DNA of 64,000 nt from Nannochloropsis salina CCMP1776 (lineage: Eukaryota; Sar; Eustigmatophyceae; Eustigmatales; Monodopsidaceae), in NCBI GenBank assembly GCA_004565275.1, contig SDOX01000001.1, forward strand, positions 496,001 through 560,000, given 5' to 3'. The position numbers and the translations under genes are program-made. Shown here in pieces: positions 50,068 through 60,002 of the stretch. The notes below the pieces were generated by a model. The model was given only the letters and a program-made list of their open reading frames with translations. It did not search any database and was not told where the DNA came from. Positions within the stretch are counted from its first letter, which is position 1; every line of letters begins with the position of its first letter.

Positions 50068-53000
50068 TTACGAGCGCTCCATCCTAAATACCATGACGGA
50101 GTAAAGCTGAATGGCCTCCCACTCCTCCTCAGTCACCAGTCCCACCCTCAGAGCCTCCAGCAGGTGCCCGTACTCGGACAAGTGCTCGTGGACAAAGCTC
50201 CCAAAGTTGCGGCGATAGACCAGCTTCAGGTTTGCCACCCTCGCAGCGATCTCTGCCAGCTCCAAGGCGGGAACCACGTACTCGGCGCATGCCTCTACGG
50301 CGGAGGAGAGGGAGAAAGTGTAGCGCCGGCCGAGGCGATGGAGCAGCGGTCCCCCGTCTCCCCTGGCATCGCTGAGAGAATCCGGGGAGAATTCTACCCG
50401 GTAGACGGCATTCCCGAACTTTCCTGATGGGTGGAGAGCGAGGTGTTGACCGAGGGTACGGTCATCCACGCACGTGAGGATGAGCAAGCCGTCATCCCTC
50501 AGGAGGCGACCTACGTCCCGAAGCAGTCCAGAGAGGCAAGTCTCGGAGGCGCACGCGTAATGGAGGGCAAATTGGATGGATACAGCGTCAAAGCCCCTTC
50601 CATTACGCTCCAACTCCTCGTCCAGACCTTTTCCGCCAAGCCGGTCAATCACGGCGTCGGCCACGGTCCCGCTGAGCATGCTGTGTCGAAACACACAGGG
50701 ACACCTGGGCCTCCCCCTCCGTCGCTGGCTCTCCTCGACTCGGCTACGGCACTCTATCACGCTCTGCTCCGAGCTGTCAAAGCCCACGTAGATGTCGGCG
50801 CCTTGCATCACCCACTTTCCCACGTCCCCGCCTCGCCCACAGGCCATGTCAATCACTGCCCGCAGCCCGCCCCGGCACCCTCTCCTTCGGTCGCCGTCCT
50901 TTTCACTGCCTCCGCTGAGAGCGGCGGCGTTTCGGTCCTCCACGGTAGCCAACGGGTTGCTCATGGCGCCTAGATGCTGGTCCTCCTCTGTCACAGGCTT
51001 CTCGTCATTCGCAAGTCTCCGCCGCAACCCCCCGCACATCTCTATCAGGACAGCCTTGATCCAGTTATTGAGGCGCCGTAAGTTGTGGATGCGCGGGTCC
51101 AAGGCCCCTTCTCCCGCTTCCCACCGCCTTTTCTGCAGCACATCATAATGATCAGCCACCTCGTCCACAGTAGGCTTCTCTCCTTTCTCCGGACACGACG
51201 GTTCAACCCGCAGCCTCTCCAGCGCCTCCACCAGCTCCTCAAGAGCCAAGCCCTCCGCCAGGGCCTCCAAGTTGTTCCAGGCCGTCTGGACGGAATTTGG
51301 CCTAGCTTTATCGCCTCGAATCAGCCGCAACACCCAAGAGCCTGCCCCGCCCCCTGCCCCCCGCACAAAGTCGCACTCCACCACGCACTCGCTGGGCTTC
51401 TCATCTGTCCCCGACAGGGACGGAGCCCCCTCCACACCTTTGAAGTGATCCACCAGACGGCGGTAGGCGTCCTCCCGCCACAAGTCGAGCGCTGTAAATT
51501 TGGTGTCGAACTTCATGAGCGTCAAGTAGAGCGGTACTTCCCAAAGCCCGTTCCCGGCGGACGAGGCATCGTCCAAGTCGGTCTTTTTCACCTTGAAATC
51601 GATACTAATGCGGCCAGGTGTCTTGAATTTGTGGACTTGATAAAGATAGTAAGGCACACAGGAAGGCGTGAAGACCAAGCCATCTGAGATGGAACGACGC
51701 TGCCCATCGTCAAAAACAAACTGGTCCATTCTGGCCTGAGCCTCTCTCTCCTCCACCACTTCGACAGCCTCCTGCGTGCTCTCGTCGCTCTTACCCCCGC
51801 AGGGCCGCATCATCGTGTTCAACATGCCAGAGAGACGGTCCAAAGCATAGAACTCCTTGGGGAGGATCGTTAGCGTGCATCCGGGGCGGCTGAGGCCGAA
51901 TTTGACCGAGAGCGGGCCACGCGCTGGCGTCGGACTAGAGCCAATGACGTCTTTCAGCGCCTGCATGCGCGCGCCCAAGGACGGGATGGCGCCCACGTCC
52001 CTCCCATCCAAGAACACCACGTCAAACACCAGAAACAGGAATGCGTCCCCTGTCGCCCCCCCGTTCCGACCTTCTTCCTCTCCTCTGTCGCGCCCTGGGG
52101 CAGGCAAGGGCCGCACGAGCTCCCCATCCAAGAGAGTTGTCTCTCCTCGCGGGCTCAGGACCGACGACAGCCCCCAGTCCCCTCCATCCTCCGCCAAGCG
52201 CTCCACCTTCCACTGTCGGTCGAGCAAGAACCCCCCCGCTCGCCCTCCACCCGCTTCCTCGATCTCCTCTCGAACCTTTTCCTCCGGCACAAGCAGGAAG
52301 AGGCGCGTGCCGTCAGACTTCTCGCACACGACGTGAGGGGGGGCGCGTGGCCCCGCCACCTCCACCAGGTTCTTTCGACGCAATTGGATCGCTCTCGGGC
52401 CCGGCGTCTCCTTCCTTTCCATGTAGTGCCCGACCGTCAAGTCTGGTCTCTCCCGACGCATGCACTCGGAGGCACAGAACGCCTGCAGCACGACCGCCTT
52501 CAGCCGCGACAGATCGTAGGGAGGGATCGGGTGGGCGGTGGGGAAAAAGGCCGAGGCGGTTCCCCGGACATAGGCTCCGCTGTCGGGGGTCTGGGCCATG
52601 GCGCGAAGATGAGCAACGAGCTCTCCCTCCAAGGAGAGGAGGTCGTCCGGGGGCTGGGCGGCATCACTGTACTCTGGCACCAGGACGCAGGTTCCCAAAG
52701 GGTTGCGCTCGAACTTCTCCAAGTGGTTGTCCACCAGGATCGTGCTGCTCGCATCGAAGGCCACCCGGTCCAGCTGCTGCTTCCAGAGCCGGGAGAGGTC
52801 CTTGAGAAAGAGGGGCTTGTCGACGGAGACCGCGGAGTGCCGCGGCCAGAGATTGATGCTGTGGGCACTGTAGTTCGAGAAGAGGAGGTCTTTCTCCCGG
52901 GCGCCGAAGACGCCCAGTTCCATCGTCTCCTTGTTGCAGCAGCTCCAGCAGGCCACGTGGAAGTGCTCAAAGCAGAAGTCCAGAAACTCCTCGCACTTGG

Positions 53001-54195
53001 GTCGCTTCTGGATCTCTCCCAGCCCTCGCCGCTCGTCGTGCACCGAGTACCGGTTGAAGAGGACGCCGTTCAGGTCCAGGATGAGGAGCTTCCTCTCGGG
53101 GACGAGGATCAGCTCCACCCGCGGCTTGCCCCCCACCGGGCGCTCCATGCTTTTGACCCTGAGCGGTAGCAGCCACTCAGGACGAACTAAGCCTGGAGCC
53201 CATTCCCGGGCCCGGAGCACCCGCCTCTCCATGTCGGCGATCCACGGGCTGGGCAGGCCGGAGCGCGTGATGCGGCCGGAACACTCGAAGCTGCGAAATT
53301 TCCCGCCGGGGTCCAGGCGCCCGAAGTAAAAGAAAAAGCCGTGCATCTCGTGCGAAGCGTACACAAATCCCTGGTAGGTCCCATCCACCTCCGCGTCGTC
53401 GAGGGACAAGGGCTCGCCTCGAGAAAGAGGGGTCTGGTCCCCGGTCCGAGCTCCCTCCCGCCCCGCCTCCTTCCCAGGCCTGCCCACATGACACGCCTGT
53501 GCGCCTTGCAAGCCTCTGCCTTGACCCTTCGCATACGGCGACTCGGACCGCGTGCTGCTTGACTCCTCTCCAAAATCCATGGGCCGATCGGAACGCGCTC
53601 CCGTCCCCCTCCCGTCGCCCAGATTTCTCCTCCACTCCCCGCGCCCTCCTCCTTGCCTCCCGATTTTGGCGTGTCCACGACGCACATCTTGATGCTCTTG
53701 TCGGCTTGGCGGGAGCTCCCGACCGCCCCATCTGCCCTGGCCCAACTCCCTCTCTCCCCTCCGCGGGGCATCGCCCAAGTCACCGGCCCGCCCGCGTCCC
53801 GCACTGCCATACCCGGCTCTCCGTCTGCCCCGTGCGTCCTCCCTGTCCAGGCCCCTCTCAGTGTGCTTGTACCGCTCAGGGTACTCCGACTCAATGCCTC
53901 CTCTGCTCCTTTGGTCCCCGGCTCGGCCATCCAAGTCGTCATCTCGATCCTGCGGGCGACTGCCCGCACGGCCTCCCCGCCTACCGCGATAGCTATCCGA
54001 CCATTCTCGCTTTCCACCGCCCCGCACATCCCCAGAGGCAAGAGAATGGGACTGCGGAGATTTATGATTGACGTGCATGCCACTTTCCCGATTGCCGTGT
54101 TTTTCAAAGTCCCTCCCACGTTCATCGTCAAATTCCTCCCCCCATCTCCTCACATCAAGGCTTCCACGACGTCCTCGTCTGCTTTCCTCTCTCAT
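50068..54195 (-). CDS. Fused mRNA capping enzyme: HAD phosphatase-like + guanylyltransferase + N7-methyltransferase
   Basis: Single-exon gene for 1375 residues with three catalytic modules. Residues 1-240 are a disordered Arg/Gly/Asp-rich tail. Residues ~362-530 are a HAD/FCP1-like fold (LLILDLNGVLFNRY, D374 with Asn at 376 where phosphatases usually have Asp; HILVDNH-like DNHLEKF near 489). Residues ~560-960 are an mRNA guanylyltransferase: EKSDGTRLFLL with nucleophile K626, LLDGELV, LVFDVVFLDG, ISDGLVFTP and SIDFKVKK, the nucleotidyltransferase motifs in order, then an OB-like region. Residues ~1090-1375 are the cap guanine-N7 methyltransferase: VIDMACGRGGDVGKW (SAM motif near 1118-1124), VGFDSSEQS and FALHYACASE. 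Guanylyl- and methyltransferase in one chain is known in some viruses and protists. The HAD module is unusual and may stand in for a phosphatase; that role is inference. Confidence 0.88.
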   Translation of the reverse strand: MREESRRGRRGSLDVRRWGEEFDDERGRDFEKHGNRESGMHVNHKSPQSHSLASGDVRGGGKREWSDSYRGRRGGRAGSRPQDRDDDLDGRAGDQRSRGGIESEYPERYKHTERGLDREDARGRRRAGYGSAGRGRAGDLGDAPRRGERELGQGRWGGRELPPSRQEHQDVRRGHAKIGRQGGGRGEWRRNLGDGRGTGARSDRPMDFGEESSSTRSESPYAKGQGRGLQGAQACHVGRPGKEAGREGARTGDQTPLSRGEPLSLDDAEVDGTYQGFVYASHEMHGFFFYFGRLDPGGKFRSFECSGRITRSGLPSPWIADMERRVLRAREWAPGLVRPEWLLPLRVKSMERPVGGKPRVELILVPERKLLILDLNGVLFNRYSVHDERRGLGEIQKRPKCEEFLDFCFEHFHVACWSCCNKETMELGVFGAREKDLLFSNYSAHSINLWPRHSAVSVDKPLFLKDLSRLWKQQLDRVAFDASSTILVDNHLEKFERNPLGTCVLVPEYSDAAQPPDDLLSLEGELVAHLRAMAQTPDSGAYVRGTASAFFPTAHPIPPYDLSRLKAVVLQAFCASECMRRERPDLTVGHYMERKETPGPRAIQLRRKNLVEVAGPRAPPHVVCEKSDGTRLFLLVPEEKVREEIEEAGGGRAGGFLLDRQWKVERLAEDGGDWGLSSVLSPRGETTLLDGELVRPLPAPGRDRGEEEGRNGGATGDAFLFLVFDVVFLDGRDVGAIPSLGARMQALKDVIGSSPTPARGPLSVKFGLSRPGCTLTILPKEFYALDRLSGMLNTMMRPCGGKSDESTQEAVEVVEEREAQARMDQFVFDDGQRRSISDGLVFTPSCVPYYLYQVHKFKTPGRISIDFKVKKTDLDDASSAGNGLWEVPLYLTLMKFDTKFTALDLWREDAYRRLVDHFKGVEGAPSLSGTDEKPSECVVECDFVRGAGGGAGSWVLRLIRGDKARPNSVQTAWNNLEALAEGLALEELVEALERLRVEPSCPEKGEKPTVDEVADHYDVLQKRRWEAGEGALDPRIHNLRRLNNWIKAVLIEMCGGLRRRLANDEKPVTEEDQHLGAMSNPLATVEDRNAAALSGGSEKDGDRRRGCRGGLRAVIDMACGRGGDVGKWVMQGADIYVGFDSSEQSVIECRSRVEESQRRRGRPRCPCVFRHSMLSGTVADAVIDRLGGKGLDEELERNGRGFDAVSIQFALHYACASETCLSGLLRDVGRLLRDDGLLILTCVDDRTLGQHLALHPSGKFGNAVYRVEFSPDSLSDARGDGGPLLHRLGRRYTFSLSSAVEACAEYVVPALELAEIAARVANLKLVYRRNFGSFVHEHLSEYGHLLEALRVGLVTEEEWEAIQLYSVMVFRMERS

Positions 54196-54418
54196 GCCTT
54201 TGAAAGAAAAATTACGCTAGAGTAAAACCTGGGAGCTATTTTGGGCATGAAATGCGCATTTGTTTGTTAAGGGCGTGATTAGGAGTGCTTTAACGGAACC
54301 GTATTGAAGGCAGCGATTGAAGAAACGCGTCGATCAAGGCCGGAAGACTGATGCCCATGAATTTCCGAATTTTGGCTTCATTACCATCCATATATCAAAC
54401 ACTTTAAGCCACTACCAC
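54196..54418. promoter_or_regulatory. Divergent promoter, capping enzyme and propeller gene
   Basis: 223 bp between start codons. No recognisable core motif. Called from arrangement only. Confidence 0.35.
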
Positions 54419-56284
54419 ATGCGGGAAGTAGAGATCGGTGCATGCGACGCTCTTTCCCCGACCCAGGATTACTTGCAAGGTGAGAGCACATTAACCTCCC
54501 CGAGAGCCATACCTCCGCGCCCGGGCTTTCCCCTCTCTATATTCCGTACTCAACCATACGAGCACATCAGGGGCCTCGTTCCTTGACGGGAAATGCATTA
54601 TTGTTCTACCTCTCGACGGCAAGGCGGTGCTTGTGAGTATACCCTTGGTGCAAAGGAACTCAAGCGCAAGCACGCAGACAGTGGGCACGTACGGTGCAAA
54701 AAACGGTACTCTGCATCTAGCATCTGTATCACCTTGTGCAACAAGGCTGGCACTAACTTTTGCATGCGGCATTCTAGAGGTTTATGAGGTCGTTATGAAC
54801 GCGGAGGGCCGTTATGTGGAGGCTGTGACCTTTCTTGCGTCGACTCGAGGAGAGAGGTGAGTCTCCGGTTGTTGAGGTCGAGGAGGGTCTAGTCTTTCGT
54901 GAGTCACGAGTCTCCGTACAATATTATCCCAAGCAAGAAGATACGAAAGCTAAGTTGGCAGTGCACTTCAAAGGCAGCTTATCTAGGCGTGTCAGATGTC
55001 CGACGATTGCGCGTCTATGACTGCAGAGCTGGAGGTACGGGTGGTCTGGCGCTCGTCCACGAGACGATACTTTCAGAGCCCATAAACGACTGGTCATGGC
55101 TGGACTCCCAACGAATCACTTTATTGTTGGATAATGGTGTGCAACTGTGCGATTTGAGGCCGAATGCTCGGTCGGTAGGCGTCATGTCATGCGAGGCACC
55201 AGACTCTCGGGCCTTGGGTGTGGGATTTCAGGAGAAAAGAAAGGTCATGTCCCCTGTGCTAGTCAGCGGCGATACAGTTTACTTTGCCATCCTTACAGAG
55301 CCATGTTTGCAGACGCAAGTATGTTCTGCAAGTAGGAAGCATCGCGGGATGAACGAGACCCTGGCGAGGTTACGCGGCCTGCAAGGGCAGATCCGGCAAA
55401 GAGAGAACATGGAGAGGGAGGGCGTCCAGGAGGATGATGGGAGCAAAACTAACGCTATGTCATTGAAGGGAGGAGGGAAGGAGAAGGTGAAGGCACCAGC
55501 TGTGACAGAGGACGGGGGGAGCGTCGGTATCGGTAACAATAGCATCGAGGTTATCGATTTGTGCGGGAAGCTCGGTCTCGGCTCTGAGAGCGATCCTGCC
55601 GCGTCGCCTTCTTCTCTGCTCCACAGCCTGATCCAAAATTGCTCACGTCTTAAAGTCCTCAGCCTCGACACGTCATTTTCGTCCCCTGATCAACAGGCCA
55701 AGCTAGTGGTCTCAAGGTTTATGGCCGGAGGCGCTGCAAGGCGGGAGGTCGTCCTGACCACTCTCGCCCAGGACGGAAGGCCCTCGCTGCTCGCTGCTTC
55801 TCGGACACACCTTGCCCTCGCCGACCCATGGCGCTCCGTCCTGCACGTCTTTTTTCTCCCCGATCGTTTCCCCCGCGTCGCCACGACAGAGAAGCGCATG
55901 CTTGAGCTTCCTGTCGGCTTTCTCCCCCGCGGTCTTGTCCTGGCGGCGTCCGGGGGGCTCTATTGTCTGGCCACTCAAATTAAGCAAGGGAAGGGCAGCG
56001 AGGAGGGCTCGGCCACCTCCTGGAAGCTACTCCACTTCCCTCTCCAAGAGCCTGGAGCCAGTCCGGAGGCTGGGCTGCCGACGTGCCCGCCCCCAGGGGG
56101 CCCTTCATGTGGACCGAGGGCGGCCTGGCCAAAAGCTCCCTCCTCAATAACGGGCGACGTTCAGCTCCGAGAGAAGGCGGACATAGTGGCACTGGTCCAG
56201 GGCCTTGAGCGGAGGATGAACGCACGCTTTGACGCTCTGGAAGCCCGCCTGGACGGGCTCGCACGGCATCTCGGCGCTCTGTGA
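54419..56284 (+). CDS. Beta-propeller-like protein with C-terminal coiled coil
   Basis: Three exons fit phase: 54419-54479, 54571-54856 and 54934-56284 (introns 91 and 77 nt), giving 565 residues. I do not recognise the family. The sequence shows WD-like strands without strong WD dipeptides, for example FLDGKCIIVLPLDGKAVLV, LALTFACGILEVYEV, KAAYLGVSDVRRLRVYDCR and WSWLDSQRITLLLDNGVQLC, suggesting one divergent propeller in residues 15-230. A low-complexity region (about 255-300) and a further beta-rich part (320-440) follow. The last 45 residues are a regular heptad coiled coil (ALVQGLERRMNARFDALEAR). No signal peptide or membrane helix. A nuclear pore or tethering component would fit that layout but this is a guess. 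The exon 2/3 join is supported by phase and by the continuing propeller pattern. Confidence 0.65.
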
Positions 56285-56717
56285 ACGAGGACACGTCTGC
56301 CAAATAAAGCACGCACAAAAAAACAATGTAAAGGAAGTCGTCATTGATACCGTTCACCCTGCTATTTTCTTCTTGTACATGATGTCGCCTGCTCCCTGCT
56401 CGCCGCTTACATGCTTAGCTTTGTACGTCTCGCTGCCAGTGGGAAAATGCGGCCTGACGCCGCTATCCTTCACGAGTTTCATCGACTCTCGTAGCTTCCC
56501 CTTTTTTCCCATTCCTATCTATGACACAGAGCGTCCTTATCATGGCCTCTGGTTCGCCGTGCCGTCAGAAAACGTGCTGGCACCGAATGGCCTCTAGCCA
56601 TGCATGTGCTGAATTTCAACTAGTGCTGTGCTCTTGCTGCTACTTTTATACTTTGCGGGATACGTTCCCTCACCTCTTTCGTCCACTATTTCCTGCCCGC
56701 ATCCCCCCCGCGCCGGC
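56285..56717. other. Intergenic between convergent genes
   Basis: 433 bp contain the 3' ends of the propeller-like gene and the zinc transporter gene. Short frames only, none with resemblance. Confidence 0.45.
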
Positions 56718-58175
56718 CTAGTGCGCGTGAGCCTCCCCCAGGGCCACCCAGGCCATTAGTCCTATCCCGCCCACCACGCCTCCCACCTCCCTCAGAGACT
56801 GCGCGCCCCCCGGCTTCCCCGCCAGCAGCTCGGGCAGCACCGAGACTGTGGCTACGTAGAGAAAGCCCCCGGTGGTCAGCGCCAGGACCAGGCGCTCCAA
56901 GCCCTCCTGCCGCTTGGCCACCAGCCCCAACAGGGTGCCTATAAAGGCAGCGACGGCCGTGCAAAACTGCAAAAGGAAAGCGCTCTGGACGCTCAGGCCG
57001 CTCTGGACGAGGATCGCGAAATCCCCGATCTCGTGCGGAATCTCATGCAAAAACACCGAGAGGGTCGTCGCCACCCCGACCCCGTGGCCCGAGGCAAAGG
57101 ATGCACCGATGGCCACACCGTCCGTTAGATTATGGAGCACGTCTATGACGACGTTCAGGTAACCGCTCGATTTAAGCGCTGTGGTCCCTTTCCTCCCCCC
57201 CCCACCCAATCGCGGCACTTCTTTTCTCTTGGCCGTAGGTGCTAGCGCTTTCATTCCGTGCCCGCCATTCGTCCCTCCTGCCGCTGCTGCTGCCTCCCTC
57301 ATCTGGCGCCGCTCTTGGTTCGAATATCGTTCACGAATACGAGGACTTCGGCGTCTTAGTTTACGTGAATCACTCCAGTCCTGATCCTCCTCTCCCTCAC
57401 CCTGCTCCTCTTGTTCCATCTCCTCTTCCCGCTCCCCCTCAATTTCTCCATTGACCATCCCCTTAACTATGTGCAGTGTCGTATCCTTTCCATGATTGTG
57501 CCCATGGATATGACCACCGTCCTCCTCGCCAAGGAGTAGCTTGACGACTTTCTCGGAAATAAAAAACAACAGGAAGCCCGCAAGCACGTGCATGCTTACC
57601 CGCAGGGCCTCCCCTTCATCTCCTCGCACGCCGTCCTTTTCGTGGTGCTCTTGCTCCTCTCGGCAGCACTCAGCTTTAGTGTTATCCAACGTGCAGACAG
57701 TGCCTACGGAATGGTGGTAGTGGCCATGACTACTGCTGAAGTGGTCGTGCCGCTCGAGCAAATGCGGCAAAGAATGCAAAAAGACCTCCCCAAGCAGACC
57801 TCCTGTGGCAAAGCTGAGCAGCAGCCTGTGTAAATCTTCATGCAAAGAGGCGACACCGTCCACAAAGCTTACCAGAGGGATAAAGGGCAAGATCAAGGTT
57901 GGGAAGATGCTTATCACGGCCGTAGCGCCGAACGCCTTGGCCCACTCCCCCGCGGGCAGGGTATGGTTTGAAAATGAGTTGGCAGCTATGAAAGGCGGCT
58001 CAAATCCATGATTGCGTCCAAGATTGTGGGATGCTAGGCATGCCGACGACTCCCATGCTTCACAATCATTATTACCTTGCACTGGGTGTGCATGTATTGC
58101 CCATTTCAATCCAAACAGCGCGAAGAAAAAGACAGACAGCGTCCTCATCCACCCCTTCATTGGCGCTGAATACAA
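56718..58175 (-). CDS. ZIP zinc transporter, LIV-1/ZIP7-like (SLC39)
   Basis: Moves zinc into the cytosol, in the ZIP7 branch from ER or Golgi stores. Single-exon gene for 485 residues. A signal peptide (FFALFGLKWAIHA) opens a short lumenal region, followed by helices 1-3 (VISIFPTLILPFIPLVS, LLSFATGGLLGEVFLHSLPH). Two His-rich loops flank helix 3 (SSHGHYHH; GGHIHGHNHG). The metal-site helix 4 has HNLTDGVAIGASFASG (about 347-362), helix 5 has FLHEIPHEIGDFAILV (about 376-391), the HEIPHE signature of LIV-1 ZIPs. The end is LGEAHAH. A long acidic/basic loop (about 255-330) separates helices 3 and 4. Lengths and motifs match ZIP7/ZIP13. Compartment is inferred from signal peptide and branch. Possible functional partner of the ZNG1 gene at 19-20 kb through zinc, though unlinked by operon. 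Confidence 0.9.
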   Translation of the reverse strand: MYSAPMKGWMRTLSVFFFALFGLKWAIHAHPVQGNNDCEAWESSACLASHNLGRNHGFEPPFIAANSFSNHTLPAGEWAKAFGATAVISIFPTLILPFIPLVSFVDGVASLHEDLHRLLLSFATGGLLGEVFLHSLPHLLERHDHFSSSHGHYHHSVGTVCTLDNTKAECCREEQEHHEKDGVRGDEGEALRVSMHVLAGFLLFFISEKVVKLLLGEEDGGHIHGHNHGKDTTLHIVKGMVNGEIEGEREEEMEQEEQGEGEEDQDWSDSRKLRRRSPRIRERYSNQERRQMREAAAAAGGTNGGHGMKALAPTAKRKEVPRLGGGGRKGTTALKSSGYLNVVIDVLHNLTDGVAIGASFASGHGVGVATTLSVFLHEIPHEIGDFAILVQSGLSVQSAFLLQFCTAVAAFIGTLLGLVAKRQEGLERLVLALTTGGFLYVATVSVLPELLAGKPGGAQSLREVGGVVGGIGLMAWVALGEAHAH

Positions 58176-58339
58176 GACGCAATTCCCGTCTTAAAGCCTG
58201 CCAATCAGCTTATTTCGCGAGAATTCCTGTTAAATATGCCGATGGACGTGGTAGAGATGCAGTGTGAAAACAATTCAGCGCAGTACGTATATAGATCAGG
58301 CGACGCTCCGAAGGCGGCAAGCATTGCGCCGTCGATCGC

Positions 58340-58411
58340 CTTAGGTCAATTTCATCACCCCCACATCGTCACCCAGGCGGTCGATCCGTCGGCTTAGGTC
58401 AATTCCATCAC
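58340..58411. repeat. 19-bp direct repeat, 53-bp period
   Basis: CTTAGGTCAATTTCATCAC at 58340-58358 recurs at 58393-58411 with one mismatch (C for T). Each copy is preceded by a GTCGATC or GGTCGATC word, so the whole unit is about 50 bp and imperfectly duplicated. It could be paired protein-binding sites between two divergent promoters or a small chance duplication. Confidence 0.5.
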
Positions 58412-58529
58412 ATCATCGAGAAGCGTCGAGACGACAGGGTACCGACAGGCTACCCGACACGCGAGACATGCATTGCGGCCTTTTGACCCCCATAACTCGA
58501 CTGGACGGCGCCATGCATATCAATCCCCT

Positions 58530-58537
58530 TATATATA
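58530..58537 (+). promoter_or_regulatory. TATA-like element
   Basis: TATATATA upstream of the NDUFA1-like gene, about 340 bp before its ATG. Weak call based on sequence alone. Confidence 0.2.
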
Positions 58538-58872
58538 CAGCGCTACTCCCCGAGCGCAGTATTCACATAGTTTTGTCTTACCGAGAGGACTGGTGTGTCG
58601 GCGGTTTGCTGCCTCGCATGCTGCGAGCGTGGTCAATCTAGCCAAGTATTTGCTCGTCTGTGGGGAAGTTGTCCGTGGCTGATGTCCAGCTACATGTGAT
58701 AAGGAGATTTAGCCTTGCAAGTTTTCTTGCGAGCAGCCTGGTTTGGTAGTCTCGACAGAGCCTTGTTTTGAGACGTCTCTTCGTTGCCCTGCTCCAATCT
58801 GACTTTCTCTTCTCGTTTCCTACAATCGACCATAACACTTCGCAACAACATGCTACCGCCAAGGAAGAGAAT

Positions 58873-59405
58873 ATGGCATGGCAAACAGCTCCTGGTATGC
58901 TTGTGATCATAGGGGGTTTTTCCTTGGTGGGAGCATTGTACGCAGGAGTGGACGGCCTAGCGAATTGGATTTACAAGAAGGTAAGACAATAGCTGATGAC
59001 ATATCGAAACGCAATTCGAAAGGTAGAAGACATCTTGTACATTCTCTCGTATGGGAGTCTTTGATTGTTTCTGTATGGGTGTAATTTTGTGTGTGTATGT
59101 TTCTGTGTGTCAGGAGGGAGTGGATGTCAGTGTTCAAGTGTGATGGAGGTGTCTCAGCTGTGGGCCTCGCCCTTTGCACGCAGTACCAGCCTGAAGTTTC
59201 CGATCGATGAATGGCCACGCATCGAGTAGAAGGCCGCCATGGAAAAGCACATGATCGCAAAGAGTGCCGTGCGATGGGTCAAATTTGCTAATGTAATCTC
59301 ACCCTTCTTAACTGCGTCCCGTTCCCCCAGCCTCGGCACATTCAACAAGACGATTTCGATTTCATGATCAATAAGAAGTACGGCTACGGCGGAAGGAAAC
59401 TCTGA
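58873..59405 (+). CDS. NDUFA1: Complex I subunit NDUFA1/MWFE-like, 60 residues
   Basis: Small single-helix accessory subunit of mitochondrial NADH dehydrogenase. Two exons, 58873-58980 and 59331-59405, join in phase 0 to 60 residues (human 70). Exon 1 reads MAWQTAPGMLVIIGGFSLV and continues as one membrane helix ending in WIYKK. Exon 2 starts PRHIQQDDFDFMINKKYGYG and ends in RKL. This follows the NDUFA1 pattern: short N-terminus, one helix, then a basic stretch with P-[KR]-H, then an acidic/aromatic word (plants have PKHIGHDEWD). Donor GTAAGA and acceptor CCCCCAG are both good. The 350-nt intron is GT-rich. The gene is far too short and split to be seen as a simple open frame, so the call rests on the pattern match. 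A different tiny membrane subunit is possible. Confidence 0.65.
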
Positions 59406-60002
59406 GAATCGAAGTATTGCGTGTAAATGAAAGCGACAAAGGGAAAGGCCTCACCGCTTTCGGGACATCACGTGTATGTTGAGGTGATTGATTGGCGCGA
59501 GGAGGGGAAAGCCAACAGTGCAACCTTGGAGTATGCTGTTTTTTGCTCGACTACCTTTTTGATTTGCAGGAACAGTCGCCGGGTCAAGTCGACAAGTATT
59601 GATAGCAAAAGACGGTGACCCGTATCGCAGCTTGAAATCTCTCATTTGTTTTACTTACAGAGAAAAACTTTGTAGCTTTATGCGTGGTCCTCAGGTAAAT
59701 AAGAGCCCAACGTAGCAGAACATAGATAATACACTGTACATGCCCTCTGCCGAGCGCAGGTTCAATCACAGCCGGGCTCCTCACGTCACCGGTCGGTCAG
59801 CAGTCATCAAGGTTCCGGCGTCCAAATTGACCCTCACACCCAGCGCACCCATGCGACCCTCCTCCGTCCTCGCTCTTCTTCGCGTCGATCCCCTCCCCTT
59901 CGCTTCCAGCATCTCTTCTGTTCCCCTCTCTCTCCCCTCCACGCCTAGCCTTCCCCTTTCCCAGACTCATATCCACTGGACTTCTGTCTACCCGCCAGTC
60001 CT
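59406..60002. other. Intergenic between convergent genes
   Basis: About 600 bp with the 3' ends of the NDUFA1-like and lipase-like genes. A CT-rich tract runs from about 59860 to 60000. Short frames only. Confidence 0.4.

Larger units (their letters stand above)
58176..58872. promoter_or_regulatory. Divergent promoter region with short direct repeat
   Basis: About 700 bp between the zinc transporter and the NDUFA1-like gene. It holds a 19-bp direct repeat (listed) and a TATATATA at 58530-58537 that lies about 340 bp before the plus-strand ATG. No RNA gene is seen. Confidence 0.4.

Noticed and set aside
53187-54131. 314-codon minus-strand frame within the capping enzyme
   Set aside because: Second frame of the Arg/Gly-rich tail and linker of the capping gene; no motif and no continuation.
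57310-57330. GGTTCGA word resembling a tRNA B box
   Set aside because: It lies inside the zinc transporter coding region, with no matching A box or cloverleaf around it.
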